From Rhizobium rhizogenes NBRC 13257 (GTDB taxonomy: Bacteria > Pseudomonadota > Alphaproteobacteria > Rhizobiales > Rhizobiaceae): DNA of 64,000 bases. This document shows positions 1 through 7,671 of the stretch, piece after piece. The position numbers and the translations under genes are program-made. The stretch is taken from positions 1 to 64,000 of the forward strand of contig NZ_BAYX01000025.1 of assembly GCF_000696095.1 (NCBI RefSeq). The letters are read 5' to 3'. The notes below the pieces were generated by a model. That model had not been told where the DNA came from. It saw only the letters and a list, made by a program, of their open reading frames with translations, and made no database searches. Positions within the stretch are counted from its first letter, which is position 1, and each line of letters starts with the position of its first letter.

Positions 1-2
1 CC

Positions 3-305
3 ATCCTGACTCAGCAAATCTTCGGTACACTGCTGCTGACGCCGTGGGTCCAGCGGCCCCTGACAGGTCAGTGGGATTGGATACAGCGCCTTCCCCTGAA
101 GGCGACAGCCTTCCTCTATGTCAGCTTACACCTAGCAGCCTTCGCTGGCTATTCGCTTCGGCTGGCCTTGCCCCCCGAAGCGAGTCCAAATCCAAAAATC
201 GGCTTTGAGCCAGCCAAGGCCGCCTATGTTTACACCAACACAACGGGAGAAGACTGGCCGGTGTGTGGTGGCAATGCAAGCCTGCGCTACCCATTCTGCC
301 AATGA
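3..305 (+). CDS. C-terminal part of an unidentified protein (5' end outside window)
   Basis: An open frame runs in from the left edge and stops at TGA 303-305, giving about 100 residues. The first third is hydrophobic and aromatic (LLLTPWVQRP, FLYVSLHLAAFAGYSLRLAL), compatible with one or two membrane segments; the tail is polar and has two cysteines (VCGGNASLRYPFCQ). I do not recognise the family. It is convergent with the duplicated etfA copy, with the duplicated block starting 44 bases after its stop. It could also be a chance frame, since only its tail is visible. Confidence 0.35.
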   Translation: MLTQQIFGTLLLTPWVQRPLTGQWDWIQRLPLKATAFLYVSLHLAAFAGYSLRLALPPEASPNPKIGFEPAKAAYVYTNTTGEDWPVCGGNASLRYPFCQ

Positions 306-312
306 CCCGCCT

Positions 313-1272
313 CTAAGGGCCTGATTGCTGCCATTCTATTGAATGCGACGCCTTTTCGAGCTGGGGCAGTGCCTCGAAGAGATCGGCGACGAGGCCATAG
401 TCGGCGATCTGGAAGATCGGGGCCTCTTCGTCCTTGTTGATGGCGACGATGACTTTTGAGTCCTTCATGCCGGCCAGGTGCTGGATGGCGCCGGAAATGC
501 CGACCGCGATGTAGAGCTGCGGCGCCACCACCTTGCCGGTCTGACCGACCTGCCAGTCGTTCGGCGCATAGCCGGCATCGACCGCAGCACGGCTTGCGCC
601 GACGGCGGCACCGAGCTTGTCGGCGACGGGAAGGATGACTTCGCGGAATTTCTCGGCAGAGCCAAGTGCGCGGCCACCCGAGATGATGATCTTCGCCGAG
701 GTCAGTTCCGGACGGTCGGATGAGGACAGCGCATCACTGACGAAGCTGGAGAGGCCGGGATTGGCAACGGCCGCGATCGCCTCGACGGCAGCGGAGCCGC
801 CTTCTGGGGCCGATGCGAAGGACGCCGTGCGAACGGTGATCACCCGCTTTGCATCGCTCGACTGCACCGTCTGGATGGCGTTGCCGGCATAGATCGGGCG
901 CTTGAAGGTATCGGCGGAGACGACGTCGGTGATCTCAGAGATCTGGGCGACATCGAGCAGGGCTGCGACACGCGGCAACACGTTCTTGCCGACCGAGGTG
1001 GCAGCCGTGATGATGGTGTCGTAGCCGGCGGCCAGCGACACGATCAGATCGGCCAGCGGCTCGGCGAGGTTGTTGGCAAGCTCGTCGCTTTCAGCCAGCA
1101 GCACCTTGGAGACGCCGGCAAGCTTTGCAGCGGCATCGGCGGCAGCCTTGGCGCCCTTGCCTGCGACGAGGATATGCACGTCGCCACCGATCTTGGCGGC
1201 AGCCGTCAGCGTCTTGGCGGTCTGGTCGGAAAGGCTGATATTGTCGTGGTCAGCCAGAAGAAGAATGGCCAT
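313..1272 (-). CDS. etfA: Electron transfer flavoprotein alpha subunit, extra copy
   Basis: 319 residues. It is the FAD-binding alpha subunit of electron transfer flavoprotein, which passes electrons from flavin dehydrogenases to ETF:quinone oxidoreductase. The N-terminal ETF domain is followed by the C-terminal FAD domain, with GYAPNDWQVGQTGK and VGISGAIQHLAGM visible. It is nearly identical to the 309-residue copy at 6638-7567 except for the last residues: the repeat ends at base 349, so the native end (ELEKAL) is replaced by a ten-residue longer unrelated tail (QLEKASHSIEWQQSGP). Its partner etfB is only a stub, so it would have to pair with EtfB from the second copy. It may be functional or decaying; most differences from copy 2 look synonymous. 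Confidence 0.85.
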   Translation of the reverse strand: MAILLLADHDNISLSDQTAKTLTAAAKIGGDVHILVAGKGAKAAADAAAKLAGVSKVLLAESDELANNLAEPLADLIVSLAAGYDTIITAATSVGKNVLPRVAALLDVAQISEITDVVSADTFKRPIYAGNAIQTVQSSDAKRVITVRTASFASAPEGGSAAVEAIAAVANPGLSSFVSDALSSSDRPELTSAKIIISGGRALGSAEKFREVILPVADKLGAAVGASRAAVDAGYAPNDWQVGQTGKVVAPQLYIAVGISGAIQHLAGMKDSKVIVAINKDEEAPIFQIADYGLVADLFEALPQLEKASHSIEWQQSGP

Positions 1273-1376
1273 GGGTATTATCCTTTCCTGTCCTTAGAGC
1301 ACGCCGGCTTCGGTCTTGAGCTTCTCGACGAGCTCGGCGACCGAACCCACCTTGATGCCTGCCTTGCGGCCGGATG
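349..1376. repeat. Direct repeat, copy 1 (etfA plus etfB stub)
   Basis: This 1,028-base block is repeated in the same orientation at 6644-7671 with a constant offset of 6,295. I count about 20 mismatches by eye, more than half of them in the first 140 bases. Identity ends abruptly on both sides: at 348/349, and at 1376/1377 inside etfB. No insertion-sequence ends are visible at either border. The repeats flank a 5.3 kb segment and could recombine with each other. Confidence 0.95.
1294..1376 (-). pseudogene. etfB 3' stub
   Basis: These 83 bases match the 3' end of etfB at 7589-7671, including the stop codon (complement of TTA 1294-1296) and the 21-base spacer to etfA. They encode only about the last 27 residues of the beta subunit. 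At 1377 the sequence changes to DNA that leads into the tetR gene. It marks one border of the duplicated block. Confidence 0.85.
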
Positions 1377-1389
1377 TCCTGAGCGATCT

Positions 1390-2016
1390 TCAACCCATCA
1401 GTAAGCCTGTCCGGATGATGCGCTCGTAGATGTATACAGAGTTCTCAATGATAAGAGCTCTGCGAGAGACGTCCTTCTCATAATGAATCTGCATGGCGGC
1501 GTAGGCGCGCATACCGAGAAGTTGATGGATGATGCAATCGATCTTGTCATCAGTCAAAAGTGCGATGTATCCACCAGCGATCCCCCGCTTTATCGAACGG
1601 CGATAGCCCGAGACGATATTGGCCATATGAATACGATGGGCTTCCGGCGCGAAAACCTCAGCTTCATAGAGAATGCGGTAGAAACCATTATTCTCCGCTA
1701 CATAGCAAAGAAAAGCATTGAACCGAGCCAACTCACGCGCCACCCCAGGTCGGGATTTCCGTGCCGCTTTTTCGATGGTCCCCAGCATACGCATGCCTTC
1801 ATAGGGCAGAAGTTCATCGAACAGTGCCTGCCGGTCGACAAAATAATTATAGAAAGTGCCGTGAGCCACGCGGGCAGTCTCGGCGATTTTCGCTATGGAA
1901 GCAGAGGCATATCCCTCAGCGGCTACAACTTTGCATCCAGCCGACAGAAGGCTTTCGCGCGTAACCCTGGCCTTCTCTTCACGCGACAGCCGATGTCTGA
2001 CACGTCGATTCAGCAT
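1390..2016 (-). CDS. TetR-family transcriptional regulator
   Basis: 208 residues. The N-terminal TetR helix-turn-helix is clear: RESLLSAGCKVVAAEGYASA, then IAKIAETARVAHGTFYNYF (about residues 20-60). The C-terminal ligand domain has no motif that names an effector. It lies 27 bases downstream of the acyl-CoA ligase on the same strand and is probably co-transcribed, the usual arrangement for a TetR protein controlling its own ligase operon. A 14-base palindrome at 3801-3814 upstream of the ligase is a candidate operator. The gene ends 13 bases from the etfB stub, so it may once have been followed by other genes. Confidence 0.85.
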   Translation of the reverse strand: MLNRRVRHRLSREEKARVTRESLLSAGCKVVAAEGYASASIAKIAETARVAHGTFYNYFVDRQALFDELLPYEGMRMLGTIEKAARKSRPGVARELARFNAFLCYVAENNGFYRILYEAEVFAPEAHRIHMANIVSGYRRSIKRGIAGGYIALLTDDKIDCIIHQLLGMRAYAAMQIHYEKDVSRRALIIENSVYIYERIIRTGLLMG

Positions 2017-2043
2017 CTCTCTGGTTATTCTCCTGTCCTAATC

Positions 2044-3588
2044 CTATGGATCGATAGATGGCGCGGCTCCAAACTGGCCCTGTTGGTCCATATCCCTCAA
2101 TACGCGTTTGAGCACTTTTCCGGAAGGATTGCGAGGTAGTTCGGACAAGACAACTAGGTCTTTTGGGCATTTAAACTTCGCCAGTGACTTTTCACAATGC
2201 TTCAACAGCTCATCGAAACTGAGGCTGCGCGCCTCAACCAGCACGATTGCTGCAACCGCGATTTCTCCCCAACGTGGATGGGGACGAGCAAAGATAGCAG
2301 CTTCTTTGACGGACGAATGCCCATAAATTACCCGTTCCACCTCCGAGGAAGCGATGTTTTCGCCGCCGGAAATGATCATATCCTTTTGCCTGTCGGTGAT
2401 GAAAAGGAAGCCGTCTCTGTCCATATACCCGACATCACCTGAGTGCATATAACCGTCGGAATAGAAAGCTGCTGCGGTGTTATCCGGATCACGCCAGTAT
2501 TCCCGCATCACTTTAGGTCCGCGTATACAGATTTCGCCTTCTTCTCCGGCGGACATGGGCTTGCCGCATTCGTCGCGAATCTCGATTTCAACGAAACGCA
2601 ACGGACGACCGACCGAACCGATCTTTTCCAATTCACGCCCGGGATCCATCATCGTGTCGCCCGAACAGGTTTCCGTCATGCCATAGGCATCAATATAGCG
2701 GGCTTCGGGGAAACGGCTTAAGAAAGCGCGGATTCGCGATTCCGGCGTGCGTTCCCCGCCTGCAATGCACCAGCGTAGTGAACTACGATTTGGCAGATTT
2801 TCGTCAGGCAAGGCAAGAATATCGCTTGTCATAACTGGTGCAAGCCAAATGCCGTCTATGCGCTCGTGCGCGATCGTCTCCAAAAGTTTCCGCGGCTCGA
2901 AATCGCGCTGGATCACGATCGTTCCACCCGCCAGATGAACGGCAAGTCCCGGAAGATCGCAGCCGCCCACATGATACATGGGGCCGACAATGAGCAGCCT
3001 AGTATTCTTGTTCAAACCTAGCGTGAGAATATGATCATAGCACTTCCAATAGTAGCTATCGTAGGTATGAACCACTCCCTTGGGTCGAGATGTCGTCCCA
3101 GAGGTATACATTAGTCTGAATATGCTATCGCGTCCGCGCGGTACGATGTCTGCGGCTATATGGCTCTGTTTGGCCGACACATCCAGCATCGCTGCGACAT
3201 TGGAGCGGCCGGCCTCGTCTAGCAAAATCACCGGTAACTTGGTTCCTTCCGTCGCATCCACAAAGATATCGTCAGCAAAGATAAGCTGAGCGCCGGCATG
3301 CAACGTTATGTATCTCACTTCATCCGCGGAAAGCCGGAAGTTCATCGGCAAGACGACGGCGCCGATATGCCCGATGGCGTAGATCAGTTCGACGTAAGCT
3401 AGGCTATTTTTCATCAGTAAAGCGACGATCGAGCCCTCACTAAGACCGCGCTGCCTCAGGCACCAGGCGAGATGACCGACACGCGCCTCAAGGCTTTCCC
3501 AATCCAAGCGAACACCCTCATATACCAAGGCCTCTGCCTTTGGTGCCACTCGGGCATTTTGTGCCAGAAACCGCGACAGATTGAACAT
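2044..3588 (-). CDS. AMP-forming acyl-CoA synthetase / ligase
   Basis: 514 residues from the chosen ATG (complement of 3586-3588), which has a strong GGGAGG ribosome site just upstream; the frame stays open 38 codons further but without such a site. It activates a carboxylic acid with ATP and CoA through an acyl-adenylate. The core motifs are complete: YTSGTTSRPKG at residues 161-171, AYGMTET near 320, SGDVGYMDRDGF in the hinge region, and NPSGKVLKR with the catalytic lysine near the C-terminus. The substrate cannot be read; a medium-chain or aryl acid is possible. A TetR gene follows it and a TetR-like palindrome precedes it. The nearby etfA copy fits a beta-oxidation-type role, but that is inference. 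Confidence 0.9.
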   Translation of the reverse strand: MFNLSRFLAQNARVAPKAEALVYEGVRLDWESLEARVGHLAWCLRQRGLSEGSIVALLMKNSLAYVELIYAIGHIGAVVLPMNFRLSADEVRYITLHAGAQLIFADDIFVDATEGTKLPVILLDEAGRSNVAAMLDVSAKQSHIAADIVPRGRDSIFRLMYTSGTTSRPKGVVHTYDSYYWKCYDHILTLGLNKNTRLLIVGPMYHVGGCDLPGLAVHLAGGTIVIQRDFEPRKLLETIAHERIDGIWLAPVMTSDILALPDENLPNRSSLRWCIAGGERTPESRIRAFLSRFPEARYIDAYGMTETCSGDTMMDPGRELEKIGSVGRPLRFVEIEIRDECGKPMSAGEEGEICIRGPKVMREYWRDPDNTAAAFYSDGYMHSGDVGYMDRDGFLFITDRQKDMIISGGENIASSEVERVIYGHSSVKEAAIFARPHPRWGEIAVAAIVLVEARSLSFDELLKHCEKSLAKFKCPKDLVVLSELPRNPSGKVLKRVLRDMDQQGQFGAAPSIDP

Positions 3589-3956
3589 CGCCCCCCTCCC
3601 AAGGATCTCGATTGGCCGGCGGAGGTGGCCCTCATGCCGGGTTATGATCAGTTCCATGTCATAAAGTCGTCCACCCCTTGCGCGAGGCAAGTAGCCGGCC
3701 ATACTCCCGCTCCTAGTGCGATAGTTCCTCCATCAAGCGAGCGGCTGTTTCCCTGCGTTGCTTCCTCCGATACGGCACGCCAGCCATGAACAATAGTTCA
3801 CACTATGAATAGTGAGTCAATAATCATTTTATGTGACACTATAGACTCTGGCGCTCAACAGAATCGGTGCAAAGTGGCAAGCTTAACCATGTCTGCGAAA
3901 TGGATCGCAGGTAAGCAAGAAATTCGACGTTTATCAAACGGTGGACATTCGATGTC
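3589..3956. other. Non-coding stretch upstream of the ligase
   Basis: 368 bases separate the ligase start from the peptide-gene terminator. Besides the ligase ribosome site and the palindrome at 3801-3814, I see AT-rich sequence around 3800-3840 that could hold the ligase promoter. Short open frames here lack ribosome sites and family resemblance. Confidence 0.6.
3801..3814. promoter_or_regulatory. Inverted repeat CACTAT-GA-ATAGTG, candidate TetR operator
   Basis: Perfect 6-base arms with a 2-base centre lie about 215 bases upstream of the ligase start; a further half site CACTAT follows at about 3836-3841. Size and symmetry fit a TetR dimer, and a tetR gene sits at the end of the same transcription unit. 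The assignment is inference. Confidence 0.45.
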
Positions 3957-3985
3957 AAAACCGGCAGCTGGAAACCAGCTGCCGG
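3957..3985 (-). terminator. Rho-independent terminator of the GG-leader peptide gene
   Basis: Reading the minus strand, CCGGCAGCTGG pairs perfectly with CCAGCTGCCGG across a 3-base loop (3961-3985) and is followed by TTTT (3960-3957). It starts 22 bases after the stop of the peptide gene at 4007. An 11-base perfect GC-rich stem is unusually strong. Confidence 0.85.
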
Positions 3986-4006
3986 AATTCATCCGACTAG
4001 GCCGGA

Positions 4007-4246
4007 TTAAGCAGCGAACGAGCTGTCAAAGCTGAACGAGCCGGAGGCGTTGCTGAACGAGAACGTCCCGGCCTTCTGCACGACTTCTGCCGGCAGCGTT
4101 GCCGAGAAGGTACCCGAGCGGCTGCCGAAGGTATAGCTGCCGCTGACGGCGCCATCGGCGCCAATGGTGACCGTCGAAGCGACAGTGGAAGCGCCGCCGC
4201 TGACGAGATCGAGCATGTCGGCATTGATTTCAGTGATGTTGCTCAT
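4007..4246 (-). CDS. Small peptide with double-glycine leader (bacteriocin-like)
   Basis: 79 residues with an AGGAG ribosome site 8 bases before ATG. The N-terminus MSNITEINADMLDLVSGG looks like a double-glycine leader: acidic, with Leu/Val at the -4 and -7 type positions and cleavage expected after GG at residue 18. The remaining 61 residues are rich in Ser, Thr, Gly, Ala and Phe, lack Cys, and alternate as in a beta-strand (GSYTFGSRSGTFSATL; GTFSFSNASGSFSFDSSF). Such leaders are processed by C39-peptidase ABC exporters working with an HlyD/CvaA fusion protein, and a truncated gene for that protein lies 63 bases upstream. It ends in a strong terminator. It could be a class II bacteriocin or another secreted peptide; no immunity or peptidase gene is visible. 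Confidence 0.7.
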   Translation of the reverse strand: MSNITEINADMLDLVSGGASTVASTVTIGADGAVSGSYTFGSRSGTFSATLPAEVVQKAGTFSFSNASGSFSFDSSFAA

Positions 4247-4309
4247 GTTAGTCTCCTATTGGGTTAGGTTTGAGGGATTGACCGGGATGATCCTCCCCTC
4301 TCCTTGTTG

Positions 4310-4660
4310 TCACCGGCTGCCTATGGCCTTTAAGGGGTCCAGTACCCAGTCGGTGAAGTGCCGGCGACCCGTAATGACATCGCCGATGAGGGTCATACCG
4401 GGGGTCAGCGGGCGCTCTTCGCCGTAGGCGGCGATGCTGGTGCGCTCCAGGCTGACGGTCACGCGGTAGACGGGATCTTTGAATGCGATGGGAGCCAGAA
4501 GCTCACCCTCGCGATAGGTGGCGCGGGACACCTGCACGACATGGCCCGACACCACGCCGAAGCGCTGATACGGGAAGGCGTCGACCCGGAGCCGCACCTC
4601 TTGGCCCGGCTGGATCAGGCCGGCCGCGCGCGGCGGCACCAGCAGGTTGGCCTCGAGGGC
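4310..4660 (-). pseudogene. Truncated HlyD/CvaA-type membrane fusion protein (C-terminal part)
   Basis: About 115 residues match the C-terminal beta-barrel part of colicin V-type secretion fusion proteins: NLLVPPRAAGLIQPGQEVRL, then DAFPYQRFGVVSGHVVQVSR and ERPLTPGMTLIGDVITGRR. The coiled-coil and membrane anchor that should precede are missing; the frame is broken near 4660, where unrelated sequence (an AraC-like remnant on the other strand) begins. Full-length proteins are about 400 residues. It lies directly upstream of the GG-leader peptide gene, so the pair is the leftover of a peptide export cassette. A GTG at 4639 could start a fragment, but it would have no membrane anchor. Confidence 0.75.
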
Positions 4661-4663
4661 TCA

Positions 4664-4804
4664 GATCACTTGCTGAGCCACTTCGGCGGCCGCATCATCG
4701 ACAAAGAACGGGCCTCCTCGTTCAGTTGGATCGATATGGCGGCCCTAGCCGGAATGTCCCCGAGGTCTCTCAGACGGAGCCTGCCGCGTAATATTGGCCG
4801 CTAA
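4664..4804 (+). pseudogene. AraC-type helix-turn-helix remnant
   Basis: A plus-strand frame of about 46 residues ends at TAA 4802-4804. It contains WIDMAALAGMSPRSLRRSL, which resembles the first helix-turn-helix of AraC regulators; compare PLDMATIAGMSSRSLRRL in the intact gene at 55341-56246. The rest of the DNA-binding domain and the sensor domain are absent. Its stop overlaps the end of proC on the other strand. It is probably a broken end left by rearrangement at about 4660. Confidence 0.45.
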
Positions 4805-5607
4805 CTGCCCAGTTCGACTGATCTTCGTCTTGCGGCTTGTACCGCCATCCCAATGAGGTGACGGAGACCCTTGCCATCCTCCATCAGCACATCCAAAGCC
4901 GCCGCAGTTGTGCCGTTCGGGCTTGTCACCTGCTCCCGCAGCATCGCCGGCGGTTCAGAGGCCTCGACGGCCAGCTTGGCGGCGCCAAATACTGTCTGCT
5001 TCGCAAGTAGGAGAGCCAATTTGTCATCTAGGCCAGCGTCGATACCTGCCTGACATAGCGTCTCGATGAAATGAAATACATAGGCCGGTCCAGAGCCTGA
5101 GACGGCGGTGACCGTATCCATCAAGGCCTCGTCATCGACAAACGCAACACGGCCGATCGAGGACAGCAGTTCCTGTGCCAGAGCGCGCTGAGTGGACGTT
5201 GTTTCATCGCTTGGACAGCACACGATCATGCCCTCGCCAATGGCCGCAGGCGTATTCGGCATGCAGCGGATGATGGCAGTGGCGCACTTAGCGCGCGATG
5301 CCATCTTCTGAATACCGATGCCGGCCGCGATCGAAATAAAAAGGCCGCCATCTGCCAAAAGAGCGGAGTATCGCTCGACAACATCGCCGACCACCTGCGG
5401 CTTGGTCGCGATTACCGCCACATCGGCTTGGAACGCGATAGGCAAGTCATCCGCGGATGGGTAGGTTCTGGCGCCGGTTTCTGCCGCCCGAGCTCGCAAT
5501 ACGGCATTGGGCTCGACAACTGTGAGATCATGTTGCTCAAACGTGCTCCACATTCTCAGCATGGCGAAGCCCATATTTCCGGCTCCGATAAGGACGACGT
5601 GCACCAT
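4801..5607 (-). CDS. proC: Pyrroline-5-carboxylate reductase
   Basis: 268 residues, the usual length. It reduces 1-pyrroline-5-carboxylate to proline with NAD(P)H. The Rossmann motif LIGAGNMGFAML is at residues 6-17, MPNTPAAIGEGM at about 115-126, and the family signature TAVSGSGPAYVF near 165, with the C-terminal dimer domain after it. It is the last gene of the operon, 1 base after the Ldh_2-type reductase. Being paired with a second cyclic-imine reductase inside a catabolic operon suggests a substrate-specific role (an imino acid from amino-acid oxidation) rather than housekeeping proline synthesis; that is inference. Confidence 0.92.
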   Translation of the reverse strand: MVHVVLIGAGNMGFAMLRMWSTFEQHDLTVVEPNAVLRARAAETGARTYPSADDLPIAFQADVAVIATKPQVVGDVVERYSALLADGGLFISIAAGIGIQKMASRAKCATAIIRCMPNTPAAIGEGMIVCCPSDETTSTQRALAQELLSSIGRVAFVDDEALMDTVTAVSGSGPAYVFHFIETLCQAGIDAGLDDKLALLLAKQTVFGAAKLAVEASEPPAMLREQVTSPNGTTAAALDVLMEDGKGLRHLIGMAVQAARRRSVELGS

Positions 5608-5608
5608 T

Positions 5609-6631
5609 TTATTTCCTTTGATCAGATGGGTTCGCGAGCGCCAACAGAGCCAGCCACTGCTTCTCGTCTACGGGCACAGAGCCATTCGCCTCTGAGCGAG
5701 CCTTGATGCGCCGGTCGCCTGGGATGCGCTTCTGGCCGGCGGCGCTCAATGCATTGATGAGGGTCTCCACGCGCCTGGCCAATGGCGGCAATCCATCCGC
5801 CCCTGTTCGCGGATCGATCAGGATGATCGTTTCGCCTGTTCGCGCGCTCCTGGCCCCAGGCGTTTCCGACCAATCGACTTCATGAGAAAAATCTGCGCCG
5901 ACGAGCGCCGCGCAGAGAATTTCCACCATCAGTGCGATCGATGCGCCCTTGTGGCCGCCGAAGGTCGACAATGCGCCGCCGTTCAAAATGGCGTGCGGGC
6001 TATTGGTCGGGACACCCCTCTTATCGATACCGCTTGCCTCGGGCAGCAACCGCCCTTCCCTTGCGGCGACCTGCACGTCGCCATGGGACAAGGTGGAGGA
6101 CGCCTGATCGAACACCAGCGGCGGCCCCTCCGCACGCGGTGCGGCGAACGCCAGCGGATTAGTGCCATAAACGCCGGCCCGGCCACCGGGTGGTGCCACC
6201 ACGGCGATGCTGTTGACGACCGCCAATGCGACAAATCCGCGTAATGCGAAGTCTTCGACATCGAGATAGAGAGCGCCGAGATGATGGGAATTGCGGATGG
6301 CAAGGATTGCAATTCCATTGTCTGCGGCTTTTTGCACCAGCATCTCCCTGGCATTAGCCAGAGCTATCTGTGCAAAACCATTATCGGCATCGGCTCTGAT
6401 GAAACCCGGCGCCACGTCAACTACCGTAGGAATCGGATTGCCATTGGCGTAACCGCTTTTGATCGCAGCGAGATAATCCTTGATCCGAAACAGACCATGG
6501 CTCTCGCTGCCGTCCTGCTGCGCGGTTGCGCAGTTGCGAGCCAGGATGCCGGCCGATCCGACGGAATAGCCATGCTTGATCAGGATGACTTCGAGCGTCT
6601 CAACCACGGTTTCATACGGCTGCCGGCACAT
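5609..6631 (-). CDS. Ldh_2-family NAD(P)H oxidoreductase, probably a delta-1-piperideine/pyrroline-2-carboxylate reductase
   Basis: 340 residues of the malate/L-lactate dehydrogenase (Ldh_2) family, a non-Rossmann NAD(P)H fold. Family motifs are SHGLFRIKDYLAAIKSG near residue 45, IRNSHHLGALYLDVEDFA near 110, PGGRAGVYGTNPLAFAAP near 150 and GGHKGASIALMVEILCAAL near 225. Members include malate, lactate and ureidoglycolate dehydrogenases and the DpkA enzymes that reduce cyclic ketimines (delta-1-piperideine-2-carboxylate, delta-1-pyrroline-2-carboxylate). The 1-base junction with proC and the linked flavoprotein genes favour the ketimine reductase reading. It starts 6 bases after the etfA stop, so it belongs to the GMC-etf operon. 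Confidence 0.8.
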   Translation of the reverse strand: MCRQPYETVVETLEVILIKHGYSVGSAGILARNCATAQQDGSESHGLFRIKDYLAAIKSGYANGNPIPTVVDVAPGFIRADADNGFAQIALANAREMLVQKAADNGIAILAIRNSHHLGALYLDVEDFALRGFVALAVVNSIAVVAPPGGRAGVYGTNPLAFAAPRAEGPPLVFDQASSTLSHGDVQVAAREGRLLPEASGIDKRGVPTNSPHAILNGGALSTFGGHKGASIALMVEILCAALVGADFSHEVDWSETPGARSARTGETIILIDPRTGADGLPPLARRVETLINALSAAGQKRIPGDRRIKARSEANGSVPVDEKQWLALLALANPSDQRK

Positions 6632-6637
6632 TATTGG

Positions 6638-7567
6638 TCACAGCGCCTTTTCGAGTTCCGGCAGTGCCTCGAAGAGATCGGCGACGAGGCCATAGTCGGC
6701 GATCTGGAAGATCGGGGCCTCTTCGTCCTTGTTGATGGCAACGATCACCTTACTGTCCTTCATGCCGGCCAGATGCTGGATGGCGCCGGAAATGCCGACC
6801 GCGATGTAGAGCTGCGGCGCCACCACCTTGCCAGTCTGACCAACCTGCCAGTCGTTCGGCGCATAGCCGGCATCGACCGCAGCACGGCTTGCGCCGACGG
6901 CGGCACCGAGCTTGTCGGCGACGGGAAGGATGACCTCGCGGAATTTCTCGGCAGAGCCAAGTGCGCGGCCACCCGAGATGATGATCTTCGCCGAGGTCAG
7001 TTCCGGACGGTCGGATGAGGACAGCGCATCACTGACGAAGCTGGAGAGGCCGGGATTGGCAACGGCCGCGATCGCCTCGACGGCAGCGGAGCCGCCTTCT
7101 GGGGCCGATGCGAAGGACGCCGTGCGAACGGTGATCACTCGCTTCGCATCGCTCGACTGCACCGTCTGGATGGCGTTGCCGGCATAGATCGGGCGCTTGA
7201 AGGTGTCGGCGGAGACGACGTCGGTGATCTCAGAGATCTGGGCGACATCGAGCAGGGCTGCGACACGCGGCAACACGTTCTTGCCGACCGAAGTGGCAGC
7301 CGTGATGATGGTGTCGTAGCCGGCGGCCAGCGACACGATCAGATCGGCCAGCGGTTCGGCGAGGTTGTTGGCAAGCTCGTCGCTTTCAGCCAGCAGCACC
7401 TTGGAGACGCCGGCAAGCTTTGCGGCGGCATCGGCGGCAGCCTTGGCGCCCTTGCCGGCGACGAGGATATGCACGTCGCCACCGATCTTGGCGGCAGCCG
7501 TCAGCGTCTTGGCGGTCTGGTCGGAAAGGCTGATATTGTCGTGGTCAGCCAGAAGAAGAATGGCCAT
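6638..7567 (-). CDS. etfA: Electron transfer flavoprotein alpha subunit
   Basis: 309 residues, normal length for the family. It binds FAD in the C-terminal domain (GYAPNDWQVGQTGK and VGISGAIQHLAGM, about residues 235-270) and forms the ETF heterodimer with EtfB encoded 21 bases upstream. It would carry electrons from the operon's flavin enzyme(s) to the quinone pool through ETF:quinone oxidoreductase, which is not in the window. It is followed after 6 bases by the Ldh_2-type reductase. A second copy with an altered C-terminus lies at 313-1272. Confidence 0.95.
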   Translation of the reverse strand: MAILLLADHDNISLSDQTAKTLTAAAKIGGDVHILVAGKGAKAAADAAAKLAGVSKVLLAESDELANNLAEPLADLIVSLAAGYDTIITAATSVGKNVLPRVAALLDVAQISEITDVVSADTFKRPIYAGNAIQTVQSSDAKRVITVRTASFASAPEGGSAAVEAIAAVANPGLSSFVSDALSSSDRPELTSAKIIISGGRALGSAEKFREVILPVADKLGAAVGASRAAVDAGYAPNDWQVGQTGKVVAPQLYIAVGISGAIQHLAGMKDSKVIVAINKDEEAPIFQIADYGLVADLFEALPELEKAL

Positions 7568-7671
7568 GGGTATTATCCTTTCCTGTCCTTAGAGCACGCC
7601 GGCTTCGGTCTTGAGCTTCTCGACGAGCTCGGCGACCGAACCCACCTTGATGCCCGCCTTGCGGCCGGATG
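6644..7671. repeat. Direct repeat, copy 2 (etfA and 3' end of etfB)
   Basis: Counterpart of 349-1376. Here the block is part of a complete etfBA pair inside a coherent operon, so this is likely the original location or at least the intact copy. Confidence 0.95.
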
